64,000 nt of DNA from Seriola aureovittata (GCF_021018895.1 NC_079382.1:14207001-14271000); one strand, 5' to 3'; shown: positions 25,610 to 38,397, counted from the first letter of the stretch. The notes: generated by a model from the sequence alone, not told the origin. Translations and numbers: made by a program.

Positions 25610-25860
25610 TTCCCTATAGTTGCTTTCCCCTTTTAAGTGCCGAGGCAAAAAAAGTAAGTTTACAACTCCCTCCTCAATGGGGGCTCTTCACTCTCAGGTT
25701 GCGGGGACCTGAGTGACCTAGGAAAGTTAATTAGGAGGCAAACAAAGAGCGAGCTGGAGCAGAATGCCTCGCCTCTCCTCCAGCCAAAGATGTCATCCAT
25801 TAATTAGGAAAATCTTTAAGGTGGCCTTATTGAATTTACAGAAAGCCCTGTGGTTGGCGG
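25610..25860. promoter_or_regulatory. Candidate conserved regulatory element upstream of NR2E1
   Basis: The stretch contains paired homeodomain cores, 'agttaattaggagg' and 'ccattaattaggaaaatc', about 80 bases apart. It also has an 'aacaaagag' TCF/SOX-like word and balanced base composition, with no open frame or repeat character. It sits about 9.6 kb upstream of NR2E1. Confidence 0.35.
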
Positions 25861-25869
25861 GCAACAGTT

Positions 25870-28800
25870 TTTTGATCAAGCCCTGACTCAAACAATGTCT
25901 TTCTGGGGGTTAAAAAAGAAGAAGAAGGGAGGAGATTGGTGGTAGGAGAAGAGAGGGAGAGAGGGAAAGGGGGGAGAAAAAGAAATGTATGGGTTTGCGG
26001 CACAGTACAGTTTAATGGAGTTGGTGTGTGGGTGGGGGTGGGGGTGGGGGCAGGGGGTTCCGATTGTGACAGCTCAGATTCACATGGGTATGGGGGGCAT
26101 AGTTTGGGGATGATGTCATGCAAAGGCAACCTGGGGGCTTGGGAAGTAAGGGGTGGGGGGTGGGGGGGGCAGTGCTGAGCTTGAGCCACAGGGGCCACTC
26201 AAAGTTAACATCGCTGCCTGCATCTGGGCCAAATCCTTTTCTTCTGGCCCAGGAGAGGCTTTCCATGAACGCCAAGCCCTCCACCACTCCTCCTACTCCC
26301 TCGTTCACAAATCAGGGCTTGCTTTAAAGCTAACCCATCGCTAACTGACTAGCTAACTGCCTTTTCTTCCCAGTCTAACTGCCTATTCATCCCTGGCCCA
26401 CTATGAATAATATAGCTGAATAACATGGAGCTGTGAAATGTTTGCTTCTCTGCTTTAACAAACTTTGGCAAGTTAAGCATCACCTTTTTTTCTTTCTTAC
26501 TTAACCTTTTGTCCAAAATCTTCTGTATTTAAACCTGGATTGACATATTTGGGACAGTTTTCAAATCAAGATATTTTTACCTTTGTTTTAGACATTTTTT
26601 TGCTCAATTTTTGAGGATTTCTACTCAGGATTTCCATTCATCAAAGTTTATTGTAAATCACACGGCTTTATAACAGGCTGTCTGCTTCTACTATATGATT
26701 CTGCTGTTGTGTTCATTCAAATATCATTCAAAATGTAATGATACTCAAGGGAGCAAAAGGTTTCCTGAACACTCCACTTCTTCTCTTTTGCCTATTTATA
26801 AATACTGAGAATGGAACGGCTTCCATACACTGTTAACGGTGAAGACTGGGTCCACTGGCGGTGCTGTATGGAGTTTTGTTGTATTGTTCATACTGTATCT
26901 CCGTGCACTGAAGCGACATGGTGCACGTTTCTCTGGTGACAGCTGCGGCAGCGAAGGATTTTAACAGTTTGCGGATGTAATATGCTACAAAAGGCAGCAA
27001 ATAACCAATAAAAGAGGAGGAGGAGAAGAAGAGGAGGAATACCTCAAGGTGATATTCCAAGCAAACTCACAAACTCTAAGTGTATCTTTAAATTTATGAC
27101 ATTTATGACATAGTGTCTTCCACCTTTTTTTTTTTCATTTTATTTTTAAAATTGAAGTATGAAAGTGAGTTCTCAGTGAAGCCAATAGTAAATCTAATGT
27201 CTCAAAATGAGAACATTGCCTTAAATTCTGCAGTGGTCTTCATGTGGTGTTGATGGTTCAGCAAAAAAACAACAAAAAAAAACAAAAAAACCCCCAAAAA
27301 AACATGAGTAAGTTATTTAATTTAATCTTAAATTTAAATTTTGTTTTTAACAGTGAGTTTTTCTTTCTGATTCTGGTCTATAAAATCACGTCACTTAAGA
27401 GGATCTTGGAATAAGTTAATTTGCAAAAGGAGAAAACTTATTAAGGCATTATGGCAGTGTGCTGCATTGTACTGTATTATCATTGTGGGTGGTCATTTGA
27501 TTTGAAGAGTGATGTTTCTCAGTAAGAAAAAAGAAAGAGAAAAAAGCCCTCTTTATGCGATTCCTTCATATCATATATATATAAAACCATCACACTTGTC
27601 AGCAGTCATTTGAAGTGAAAAACATGAATTAGCTGGTTGCAGGGCCTGTTAGGGTTAGGGTTAACTAACTGTGGGTCACAGTATCCCACATTTATTCACT
27701 AAATCACTGGAATCAGCAAAGAGCAAAGAAAACACACCCGTTTAGACTAGATCCTGAGAGTCACATGCGTCTTCATGCTATACGCTGTCATGCTGTCCTG
27801 TCCTGTCCATGCATCTCCTGGGGCATGAACCCCTCACCCTACCCCCTCCTGGGGGACTAATTTGAGGGGAGGGACGACGTGTTTTGTTGCTTGTCAGAAA
27901 CACTCACTCCCGGCCCATTACATTTACAGCACGTCGTGCTTTCATGGCTGTAACACACTGAGCTCTGAGAGGGGAAAGGTGGCTCTGAGAGGACTGTGGA
28001 GAGAAATCATAAATTTACTTTACTTTACTACTTTAAAAAAAAAAAAGTTGATAAACATCTATGAAAGAGGTTCAGAATAGTCAGATGTAAATGTTGGATG
28101 CCACAGATGGCTTACTGGAAGTGGGCAAGTCAGATTTTGAGTAAAGTTCTTTTGGTGTTTTTTTTTTTTTTCCCAAAGATGTAAGATTAAAGTGAATAAC
28201 AACTTTATTTAGAGTGCCCTGTGCCACCCCCACCCCTCTCTTGTCCTCTGTCCCGGCCCACCCGTCCTCTCTCTGTTCTGTTTGGGCACTGGAGGTTGTC
28301 AGACTGGGTTTATGTCCAGTTCACTGGAGCTGAAAGAAGTCAGTTTCGTGTCTTGTTATGGAACAAGACGTCTCTGCCTCTCAGGAGTGATGAGAAGTGG
28401 TCTGGGTGAGCAGGGTGAGCAGGGAGCGGGACCATCCCCTGGAGGCGACCAGCAGTGAGGAAGTCAAAGCGGCTTTTGTGTCGCTGCTGTCGGCTGCGTG
28501 TTTGGTAATTATCCCCCCTCTACATGAGCACAGACCGGGCTTTCCAGGAGAGATCCCAACCCAACGGGCCCATGGAAGACTGCACAACACACCGTCAACA
28601 AAGATTAACTTCTCACAGGGCCGCAGAGATGCCTGATTGGGGGAGACATGGCAAATACATGAAACCCTCTCTTCTGTGACGTGACAGTGATGAGCAGATC
28701 TGGACAGTCAGGCTATTTCAAACTGTTGCACTGCTTAGACAGTGACACCTGTAGAGCTAATGGACTGCAATATCTGTTAAACACTCTCGGTCGGCACCTC

Positions 28801-30950
28801 CATCCCTGTCCTTCTTTACAATATTTCAACTCTCATCCAGTGGCAGAAAATTCCTTTAAAATCTTTAAGTGCTGCAGTGAAGCTAGCTTCCTATTTGAAC
28901 CTGAAATAACAGCTATGAACTGTTAAACTGTGGAATAAAACCTTCAGAGAAGTTTGAAGGGGAAATGTCTCTTTGCACTTGAACTGCTAACAATGAAGTA
29001 TAAAATATATCATATATAACATATACAGGTACCTCAAAAAGTGCAGTACTTGAGTAAAGGCACGTAAAAGCAGTTATTTTCCACCACTGCTCTTATCTAT
29101 TATCTATTTATTGTGCATACTACTAATATATGTTCATACTCCAAATATATGTCACTTTCATCTGAAATCTTACGAGCAGACGGTATATGCTGTACTGCAC
29201 TGTCCACGCATACTTTTCATAAACCACATAAAATAACGTATTTATTCCAGCACCCTTGGATGTCCCACACACCCTCGCACAGTTTGTGTCCTTGTTTGCA
29301 GTGATCTGTTGACCTGTTGTATGTTGCTGTTTTCCACTCCTCATAATGTAGTCCTGTTATCATCTGTATCTCGCCTTGACTGTTTAGGAGAGGTCTTGTA
29401 TAAACCTTTAGTTGCCTACCTCTCCTCCACAGACTCCATATTTTTCATCCTACTTGCAAGGATTAGTTTAAGTAATAAACTTAAAGTAATAAACTTAAAC
29501 TAATCCTTGCAAGTAGAAAGAAAGCTTGTTTTTTGCTTTGTTGTCCTAGTTTTAACAGTATTTGTATCTTTTCAAACATCATTTCTTGGAGCTATGTGTT
29601 AGTGCACTGACAGCTACAGGAAAACCAGAGTAAACTTCCCCTACACTCAAACTTTTCATGATCTTCCTCATCCTCATCATCGGCACAAACACTGCCATCA
29701 CCATACGTATGAATGTCGCCATAACCTTATAATCATTGTCATCATTTTCTTCTTCAGCATCATACTTTCCATCACTGACCATGCAACTTAAACATCACCA
29801 TCATCAGCAGCTTCACCATCTTCTCGATGCTTACTCTAACCGTCATCACCATCATCATCAACAGCTTCACTAGGCCTATTATATGACATTTTTGCCACCA
29901 AAAACCTAAGAACTGTAATCTGAAATCTAGCATTTACCATGTGGGAAGCAAACTGCGGAGCATCAGCTTCTAACATTAAAACTCCTTCATTCAAAAACGA
30001 CTCAGATCTGTCCCTTTCAAAAGGCGCAGAATGGGCCCGCCTTGATCTGCATCAATTGTCATACCGGGGCTCAGGGGCACTTCGGCGGCCAGTATAGCGA
30101 GCGAAGTCAGGGCTAATCCCTGGAAAAGGGGAGAATCACGGGAGAGGAGAAAAGCAACAATAACCAAGTCAAGCGTATAAAATGAAAGCGAAATCTCTAT
30201 TATCACTCCCCGCAATTCCCAGCAAAGTGGTGAAAATCAGGGTTAGTTTGTGATTCGAGTCAGACGCGGAGGGAAGAATATGGGGGTCCCTGCGGGTTGG
30301 GAGACTCACACGACGAAAAGGGCAATATTCTGGAGAAAAGGGGAAGAAGAAAGCCCCTCTCCCATCCCGACATAACCATTAAATGCAGTCTGACTTTATG
30401 TTGTATAGAGAGGGGGGAACAAGAAAGGAGGCACAGTTCTCCGATGAAAGAATGAGGTTTTTGGCGGATTAGGGACGGCCCGAAGGATGAAGAATAACTT
30501 CTGCATAACTTTACAGCTATTTTCTCTCCCCACGCCAAGAGCCAAGTTTAAGGCTGAACCGGTTTGAGTTAACCCCTTTGTGATTGTCCAGTTTGAGGGA
30601 AAGGACTCATATCACAAGCTCAGGGCCCAGACTGGGCATAACGAAAATGACGAAACTGATCTTTAGGTAGGCTAACACAGTTGACAGGTGCAGAGCTAAT
30701 ACACTCATGTGTTCGTGTGTTTTCAGGTACAAACACTATAAACTTTTAGGAGCCGGTAGCCTATTGTTGGTTTGTGGTCTTTTCCCAAATATGTAAATAA
30801 ATAAATTTAAATGGTGCACTTCAATACAATTTTGTGGTCCTTGTAACTACTTTACTTGAGTAGCCTATTTCCATGCTTTATACATTTTTCTATTTATCTG
30901 ACTGCTACAATTATTAATTTGTACATGTAAATCAAGGTTTTATAAAAAAA
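25870..30950. other. Non-coding spacer between the NR2E1 upstream region and the tandem duplication
   Basis: No coding exon is recognised. Low-complexity features include G/A-rich and GGGTG-rich tracts at 25915-26175, poly-A runs near 27260-27305 and an ATC-rich patch at 29640-29870. A perfect hairpin is at 29450-29516. A CpG-richer block at about 29990-30560 could be regulatory, but nothing specific is seen in it. Confidence 0.45.
29450..29516. repeat. Perfect 24-bp inverted repeat with 19-base loop
   Basis: The left arm 29450-29473 starts CTACTTGCAAGGATTAGTTT and the right arm 29493-29516 is its exact reverse complement. The loop carries part of a 15-base direct repeat (AGTAATAAACTTAAA) at 29471 and 29485. 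Confidence 0.9.
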
Positions 30951-30952
30951 AC

Positions 30953-33142
30953 AAAAAAACAAAATAAACTGAACTCTCGTGTCATGTTTCAGAATATTTA
31001 TTTGAAATTCCAACTAAGACTTTAATGGATCGTTTTCTTTCAATTATTTTTTTCCTAACATCTTACTCCAGTAGTCATCTTACAACCCCTCAGATTTCTC
31101 ATATGTCCCTCTGGAGGAGCCCAACCCTCAGGTTGGGACCCATTTGATTAATACACAACTGTACATATTAAAGTAGCTAAAAGTAGTTCCACATTGACTT
31201 GCTTCAACCTGCTGTTTACGACAGCAAAATTCTGCTTTCACAATGATGTGTGTACTAATACAGTCATTTTTGATAATAAGTCTCTCATAAAGGCCATTTT
31301 GTGTATCTTTTCATACTTTAAGTACATTTTGTTAGTAATATGTATATGTACATTTACTTATGCAGGATACTGAATGCTGGACTTTAATTTGTAATGGAGT
31401 ATTAGTACATGTGGTATTGTAAAAGATCGGAGCACTTCCTCCATGGGTAAAGGTCTTGCTGGAATGGCCCTTATTAGGCTTCTTTGATCCCCTCACATCA
31501 TCAATATTGTAAAAGGTGGGTACATGTCATTTTTTGATCACTATTTCTCTTTAAATGGTCATGTGTAGCCTGTGTATCCTGCTCCAAATCAAGAGGAGCT
31601 TCCTGGCCCAAGACTTGCCATCACCCTGAAGGGCTCTCATCACCACCATCATTTCATTTATGGACCTAATTAGTGATTTTTGTCCCCTGGGTTTCTCTAT
31701 CTATCACATGCTAATGAAGGCATTTTCTGCCATCTGACGACAACGGCCATCTCTAACAGTAATGATAAGCCGATTTTACTTAAATCTCTGCTGATTATAG
31801 CCAGCAAAAGAAAGACATCCAAAACTTAGTGAGCGAGTGGCCTAATGTCATCAGTGCCTATAAGCCTATATGTTTTATTAAGGCATGCACAATAGCAACA
31901 GTAATGATGATGAAGATAATGATAATGATAATGGGCTAATAATTGTTTTAATTACATAACAAAAACTACACTTTTAAAAAGCTAAGGTGTGACCAAGTGG
32001 ACACCCATAACTGCACAATAAGCTAAAAAAACAAACAAAAAAAACAAAAAAAACAAAATAAACTGAACTCTCGTGTCATGTTTCAGAATATTTATTTGAA
32101 ATTCCAACTAAGACTTTAATGGATCGTTTTCTTTCAATTATTTTTTTCCTAACATCTTACTCCAGTAGTCATCTTACAACCCCTCAGATTTCTCATATGT
32201 CCCTCTGGAGGAGCCCAACCCTCAGGTTGGGACCCATTTGATTAATACACAACTGTACATATTAAAGTAGCTAAAAGTAGTTCCACATTGACTTGCTTCA
32301 ACCTGCTGTTTACGACAGCAAAATTCTGCTTTCACAATGATGTGTGTACTAATACAGTCATTTTTGATAATAAGTCTCTCATAAAGGCCATTTTGTGTAT
32401 CTTTTCATACTTTAAGTACATTTTGTTAGTAATATGTATATGTACATTTACTTATGCAGGATACTGAATGCTGGACTTTAATTTGTAATGGAGTATTAGT
32501 ACATGTGGTATTGTAAAAGATCGGAGCACTTCCTCCATGGGTAAAGGTCTTGCTGGAATGGCCCTTATTAGGCTTCTTTGATCCCCTCACATCATCAATA
32601 TTGTAAAAGGTGGGTACATGTCATTTTTTGATCACTATTTCTCTTTAAATGGTCATGTGTAGCCTGTGTATCCTGCTCCAAATCAAGAGGAGCTTCCTGG
32701 CCCAAGACTTGCCATCACCCTGAAGGGCTCTCATCACCACCATCATTTCATTTATGGACCTAATTAGTGATTTTTGTCCCCTGGGTTTCTCTATCTATCA
32801 CATGCTAATGAAGGCATTTTCTGCCATCTGACGACAACGGCCATCTCTAACAGTAATGATAAGCCGATTTTACTTAAATCTCTGCTGATTATAGCCAGCA
32901 AAAGAAAGACATCCAAAACTTAGTGAGCGAGTGGCCTAATGTCATCAGTGCCTATAAGCCTATATGTTTTATTAAGGCATGCACAATAGCAACAGTAATG
33001 ATGATGAAGATAATGATAATGATAATGGGCTAATAATTGTTTTAATTACATAACAAAAACTACACTTTTAAAAAGCTAAGGTGTGACCAAGTGGACACCC
33101 ATAACTGCACAATAAGCTAAAAAAACAAACAAAAAAAACAAA
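30953..33142. repeat. Tandem duplication, two ~1,094-bp copies
   Basis: Every block checked in 30953-32048 recurs 1,094 bases further on, for example 'gctaaggtgtgacc' at 31981 and 33075, with no difference found by eye. Both ends lie in A-rich (aaaac)n tracts, suggesting slippage or unequal exchange there. The first half of the unit (to about 31440) resembles a teleost interspersed repeat. The second half (about 31580-31900) is complex and carries CCTAATTAG and other homeodomain-like words, so it may be a duplicated regulatory element. An assembly artefact must be excluded. Confidence 0.85.
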
Positions 33143-33329
33143 TAAGAGAGGATTTAGACTGTAATCACTATTTCTGGGAGTAAAAATAAATAATAAAGGA
33201 ATTGGGAACATCTGAACAATTAGGTGAACTCTGGTCAGGAGAAGAAGAGTTAATGAGCTGCCAGTGCCATGTGCTGTGAGAGGAGCATCAGGGGCCAGAA
33301 TCCATATTTACCACTGGAGTTGTGCGTAG

Positions 33330-33545
33330 GCATCAGAATAGGCCGCTAATGCTGCGCGCGTTTCTCCCCCCCTCATTTTCATTAGGCTCTGATGACTGCG
33401 GAATTGAAGCGGCCTGCAAGTTATCAAGAGCCACTAATTTCACATTAACGACCATTGACTGCGGTTGCTTGATTCGAGGGGGTTTTGACAATATTCACAA
33501 TCAGGATTGGAGCCCAGATCGTTTACCTTGACTCCGTGATTATTT
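33330..33545. promoter_or_regulatory. Candidate regulatory element between duplication and OSTM1
   Basis: GC-balanced unique sequence with 'ttttcattaggctctgatga' and 'gccactaatttcacattaac', carrying homeodomain-type cores. The frame that is open here (33322-33531) has no recognisable protein character. The call rests on sequence texture only. Confidence 0.25.
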
Positions 33546-33694
33546 GCTCCGAGCCGAGCGTACGTTGCAAAATTGTATGGTGTCAAAAACCGGTAAATAA
33601 TGAGGAGACCAGGAGGAGCGACTAGCCTGTCTCTCTCCAACACACCACACATAGCCCAGGTACAAACAATGAACATGGTGTGATGAACTTGTGT

Positions 33695-33850
<156 letters not shown>

Positions 33851-34377
33851 TAGTTTTAAGCCAAATAAACAAATAAATAAATATTAAAATAATAAATCAA
33901 TTTTAGAGGTGACTGATTCCTGTGAATGTGTGAAGTCAGTAAGTTTACACCAGTTTCTCTTTAAACATAATAAAAAAACATAATAATTAATTTGGGATTT
34001 TTTTTTCAAGTGAAACTTTATATAGGGATTGATTACGCTGATGACAGGATGCACTGTAAAAGTGGTAAAAGTAGAATCATTAGTTGACTTTGTGAGGAAA
34101 TAACGGTATAGACACAATGGTTTAAAGTGAAAGCAGAACAGAAATCAAATGAATGTAAACCAATAAAGAGGAAGACTGTGGCATATGCATAGTACACTGA
34201 AGCAGAATGTACTAAAACAGGATTCTAAAATTTGGTTAAGTAATAAAAGTGTAACCAAAATACTATGTTAACTCTATATCAGTATATAGTAAAGTATACA
34301 ATGAGTATAAACATCAAAACTTACCTATTCACATGGATGCGTTCTGACCTCACCGTTCTGATCACGGAGTAGTGAAA

Positions 34378-34405
34378 TCTCGCGAGATCTCACGCTGTCA
34401 CATGA
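34378..34405. promoter_or_regulatory. OSTM1 core promoter: TCTCGCGAGA element and M-box
   Basis: The palindrome TCTCGCGAGA (34378-34387) is the CpG-promoter element bound by BANP. Eleven bases on is TCACATGA (34398-34405), the M-box bound by MITF/TFE factors. Both lie within about 110 bases of the OSTM1 start codon. MITF/TFE control of OSTM1 in osteoclasts is known in mammals; binding here is inferred. Confidence 0.6.
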
Positions 34406-34487
34406 TCGCGTTGGGAGCTAACCAGGAAATCGAGGGTTGTTTAGGGTGAAAGAAGAGGAGCAGATGCTCTAATCCGCGCTCACAAGC

Positions 34488-37400
34488 ATGTCTCTTTGCA
34501 AAACCCGCCCGTTTTTTGTTTTATTGGTAATAAATATTTACTCTCTCGTGTCCAGCGACGGAGTAAACCTCGGCGCTTCAGATTCAGTGGACAAACTGGG
34601 ACAAACGCCGTCTTTGAGCCATGTTGTGGTGAACTCTCCTGTTTTCAAGCCTGCGTTGGACTCCTCATTCTCTATCAGTCTGCTGTCCTCCTTCCCTGAA
34701 GACCTGGAAATCAGTGACTACTGCAGCGAGCTGCTCCACATATTCGGACAGCGGTACGTGACCTACGTGAACTGTCTCATACCTGCCGCTCGACCCGTCC
34801 ATGTGTGTCAGAACTGTTTCGCCAGTTATCGCAGCCTCTTGGACATCTACGCGAACATATCATCGGAACAGGTACGTGCTAAACATAAAGTCGTTTTTCT
34901 GTGCTTTTGTTTTGTTTAGGATAGGCCTCACTTACGCGCAGTCATATTATGAGTCACGAGTCTTGTGATGTGACTGACTGGTGGTGACACATTAGAGGAA
35001 AAACGACTTCAGTCTCTTCTTCGATTATTTATCTGGCTTTCTATAAATTGTGAATTTTTTTAGCTGATCTGTTAATCAAGAAGGAATACAAACATTTTTT
35101 TTAATAGATGCAGTTGAATTGTTTTTCTATTTTTTTTTTTTAAAGTTCATCAAATAAGAAATAAACATTCGAAGAAAGACTCATTTTTTATGTATGTTAT
35201 GCTGCAGAGTTCTCCTCTAAAATCAACACAACTATTACATACAACTGTAGGAGGTAATTGAGTGTATGTTCAGCTGTGGCTGTGTCCGCAGATGGGTCCT
35301 GGTAATGTGAGCTGCAAGGACAGTCTTCTGCGCAGTGATCGGCTGATGCTGGTTTATCTGCTGTACAGCAACCTGGAGGGTCTGTGGACCAAATCAGACT
35401 GTAAATGTAAGTATTCTGTCTTTTTATTGTGTGAATGTATGTGTGTTTTTAGGAATTTGAGGCCTTGTTTGAACGTCTGACTCACACACATGATGGGTAT
35501 GCATTTGACCACAGGGGAGTGCAGGGTCAAGTAGAGGCAGTATTCAGTGAGGGGTGGGCACGCTGAATGTTGCAGAGATGAAACATGTGACTCTAATTTT
35601 ATTAGACAGACTCTCCACCAGAAAGGATATCCAATATAAACCATAGCAGCTTGTGACATTAGTGTATAATTGTATCAAATGTGAGTGTGATTTTCTCATG
35701 AGACTATATTTGCTTTGTTTAGGGCTGTAACTAATGATTATTGTTTAACCTGGTGATTATTTCCTTGATGAATCATTTATTAGTTCAAAATGTCAGAAAA
35801 TGGTGAAAAACGCCCATTGAAACTGACTGAAGCGCGAGGTGATGCCAGCTCATTTTCTCCAACCAATACCCCAAAACCCAAAAATATTCAGTTTAGTATC
35901 ACAGAAGACCAAGAAAAGCAGCAAATCCTCACAACTGAGCAACAGGAACAAGGGAATTTGAGCATTTTTCTTGGAAAATGACTGAAACAATATCATCTAA
36001 TTAATGAATTGTTTTAGCTCCAATTTGCTGGCACTTAGCAGTTTGCAGGTGCTGATGGAATGATTGGTTGTATTGTTAAACCAAAATAACTGAAATGTGG
36101 TTCAACTCAACTCTCGGATAAATAGGAGAAAGTTGTTGATGTTACCAAGTTGAAACCGCCACAAAATGCAATCATGCATCTGATTTAATTTGTCCACATT
36201 TCTTGAATAATAATAATAGACCTAACTGATTATTGTTTGTATTTCCTGTCGTGCAGACTGCATCACTGAGGGACTTCAGAGTCTAACCAATGACACACTG
36301 TACTTCATGATGACTCTCAACCAAACTCTCACCTGCTTTGAGAAGTATCAACAGGTACTTCCAGCATTAGGTAGCGATGCTGATCTGTCTAGTACTGGTT
36401 TATGATCAGAAGTTAACCACGAGGACTGTTGTCCTTTTTCTCAATTTTCTCTTCACAGGGGAATCATACAGAGCTATGCAAAAACTGTAAAAGCTCATAC
36501 AAAGGCCTGAATGAGCTGTACAGCAGAATGGAGAACAATCATACTCTGTGTATCGACATAGAGGATGCGGTATGTAGCAGAGATCTCCTCCTCAGGATGG
36601 GAAGAGAGGGAGCTGCACCCCCTAGAGGAATCTGTAGACACTAAAGGAACATTAGTCAGAGGGGTCCTTATTCACCTTTAGCTGCTGACAAGATGTTTGT
36701 GTCACGGCAAAATGTTGAACCAAGTGACATTAATCATTAAGCTTGAAGGTTCACTCTTGACCTTGGTAATATCACAAGGTGCACCTTGTTGTTTCAGAAG
36801 CTTTCAGCTACATCAGCGGCTTTCCTCAGCAGATGGATTTGCTCAGTTTGCTATATATAGTAACAGTTCTACTAATATTTATTTCATATTTAGTGTAATA
36901 TTATATAAATATGGAATAATAAACATAGTAATATGTATATATAGCAAATAGCATAAAAACTATTAGTTGTGTTAAGTGCAATACTGAGCAACTCCATCTG
37001 CTGAGTGACGCCACAAGATCTAGTTTGGAAACAACAAGTAAGTTGGAACTTGGAGAAAAGAGTGTGACTTTCCTTTCTTGCTGTCAATTAGCCTTGATTA
37101 TAGAATTAGATGTTCTTTTCCATACTGAACTTTGGTTTTGCAATGTCTCAGTGGTTGATGTTTTCATATTAGCGGTTACTGATATGAAAAAATAATAACA
37201 CTGTGAGAAATTTGAACTTGCATCGTTGATTCAGAAATGTGATCATAAATACAAGAATCATAAAAAAGACTTGTCAATAAGAGCTGCAAGTTTTAAAATT
37301 CCCATACCAAAAAGCCCTGGATACAGCTAATATTTTAGAACAGAAACCAAAGAGTGTTGAATTAGTAGTAACACTGTCATGTAATTGCAGTCATCTGAGC

Positions 37401-38397
37401 TGATGTTTATGTTGCATTTGGCCCTTTGCCTCGTTTCAGATGAATATGACACGCAGACTGTGGAGTAAGAATTTCAATTGTTCCTTCCCCCGTGAGGAGA
37501 CGGTGCCTGTCATCGCTGTGTCCAGCTTCATGCTCTTTCTGCCCATCATCTTCTACTTGAGCAGCTTCCTTCACTCTGAACAAAAGAAACGCAAGCTCAT
37601 ACACCGTGAGTAACCAGCTTAATTCGCCCATTGTCACACACAGAGAGATTTTTTGACAGGGTTTTGAAGAGTATGGGGTCTTTGTGGAGGAGGGAGGGCT
37701 GGAGGTTGACTGACTGTGATATTGGACTTTGGCTGGGATGGAGGAGGGAGGGAGGTGGGGTCGCTCTAGGTTAGAATAGTCCTGCAAACCTCTGGATCAT
37801 AGACAAGGGTTCCAGGATTATTTTCTGTGTCGGTGGATGGTGGGTGCCTTGAAGGATCAGAGAAGTTTTTAAGGCAGTGGGTAGAGAGCTGTGCTGCATA
37901 ATTTACAACAAATGGCTTGTGATGGGCAAATACACATTGAACCTCGGGCAAAAACCAATCGTTCAAACAGATTTTTTCTTAAATAGCGAGTGATTGTGGT
38001 GCAAACAAAATTTACAAGTTGTAGTAGTTGTCTTTCTCCACGAGGGGAAAAACACTTGCTTGACTTTATGATGATAAAGGATTAATCTAAATGAAATTGG
38101 AAAAATATGAAATAATTTATTGTTATTATTACAAAATGTATATTATGTCCACCAAATCATCATCAAAATGGCTTGCTAATTTACTTAGTGGGTCATTTTT
38201 TTTCTCTATTTAACAAACACTCGTTTAAGCACTAGACACTAGTTACTAGAATATCTCAAAATAGACCGGTCAAGCCATTTAAGTCACTTTTAGTAACTTC
38301 TGCAAAAGACATGATTGCTAATGTAAACTCTCTCTTTACAGCCAAGCGAGCAAAGTCATACACCACCTTGATGAACATTCAGGACAAACTGACCTGA
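34488..38397 (+). CDS. ostm1: Osteopetrosis-associated transmembrane protein 1, complete
   Basis: Six exons with agreeing phases: 34488-34871, 35292-35406, 36257-36354, 36459-36569, 37440-37605 and 38342-38397. They give 309 residues against 334 in human. The start ATG opens a hydrophobic signal peptide (about residues 1-22). The lumenal domain has many cysteines ([31 protein letters not shown]) and about eight N-glycosylation sequons, including NIS, NVS, NQT, NHT and NCS. A single membrane segment in exon 5 ([20 protein letters not shown]) is followed by a short basic cytosolic tail, [12 protein letters not shown]1 is the beta subunit of the lysosomal chloride/proton exchanger ClC-7, needed for osteoclast ruffled-border acidification; its loss causes osteopetrosis in mammals. 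The promoter motifs just upstream fit this role. An interspersed repeat lies in intron 2 and a palindromic element in intron 4. Confidence 0.95.
35721..36025. repeat. AT-rich teleost interspersed repeat in OSTM1 intron 2
   Basis: Opens 'tagggctgtaactaatgatt', continues with 'aaaatgtcagaaaatggtga' and ends near 'ctaattaatgaattgtttta'. It is the best-preserved copy in this window of the family at 2311-2570. An open frame inside it (35790-35981) is repeat sequence, not an exon. Confidence 0.65.
36775..37045. mobile_element. Palindromic MITE-like element in OSTM1 intron 4
   Basis: Left sequence CTCAGCAGATGGATTTGCTC (from 36825) pairs with the right sequence ending at 37005, which in reverse complement reads CTCAGCAGATGGAGTTGCTC. 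Matching extends outward to 'cttgttgtttc' on both sides, and inward to TATATA motifs. The left flank starts with the perfect palindrome CAAGGTGCACCTTG (36775-36788). No coding capacity. The exact ends are approximate. Confidence 0.5.

Noticed and set aside
25836..26308. Proline- and glycine-rich open frames of 80-120 codons on both strands
   Set aside because: Low-complexity GGGTG/GGA-rich DNA with no conserved motif or splice context.
27649..27663. TTAGGGTTAGGGTTA, telomere-like
   Set aside because: Only two and a half units; expected by chance or as a minor interstitial trace.
35790..35981. 63-codon open frame in OSTM1 intron 2
   Set aside because: It is the interior of a decayed interspersed repeat, not an exon.
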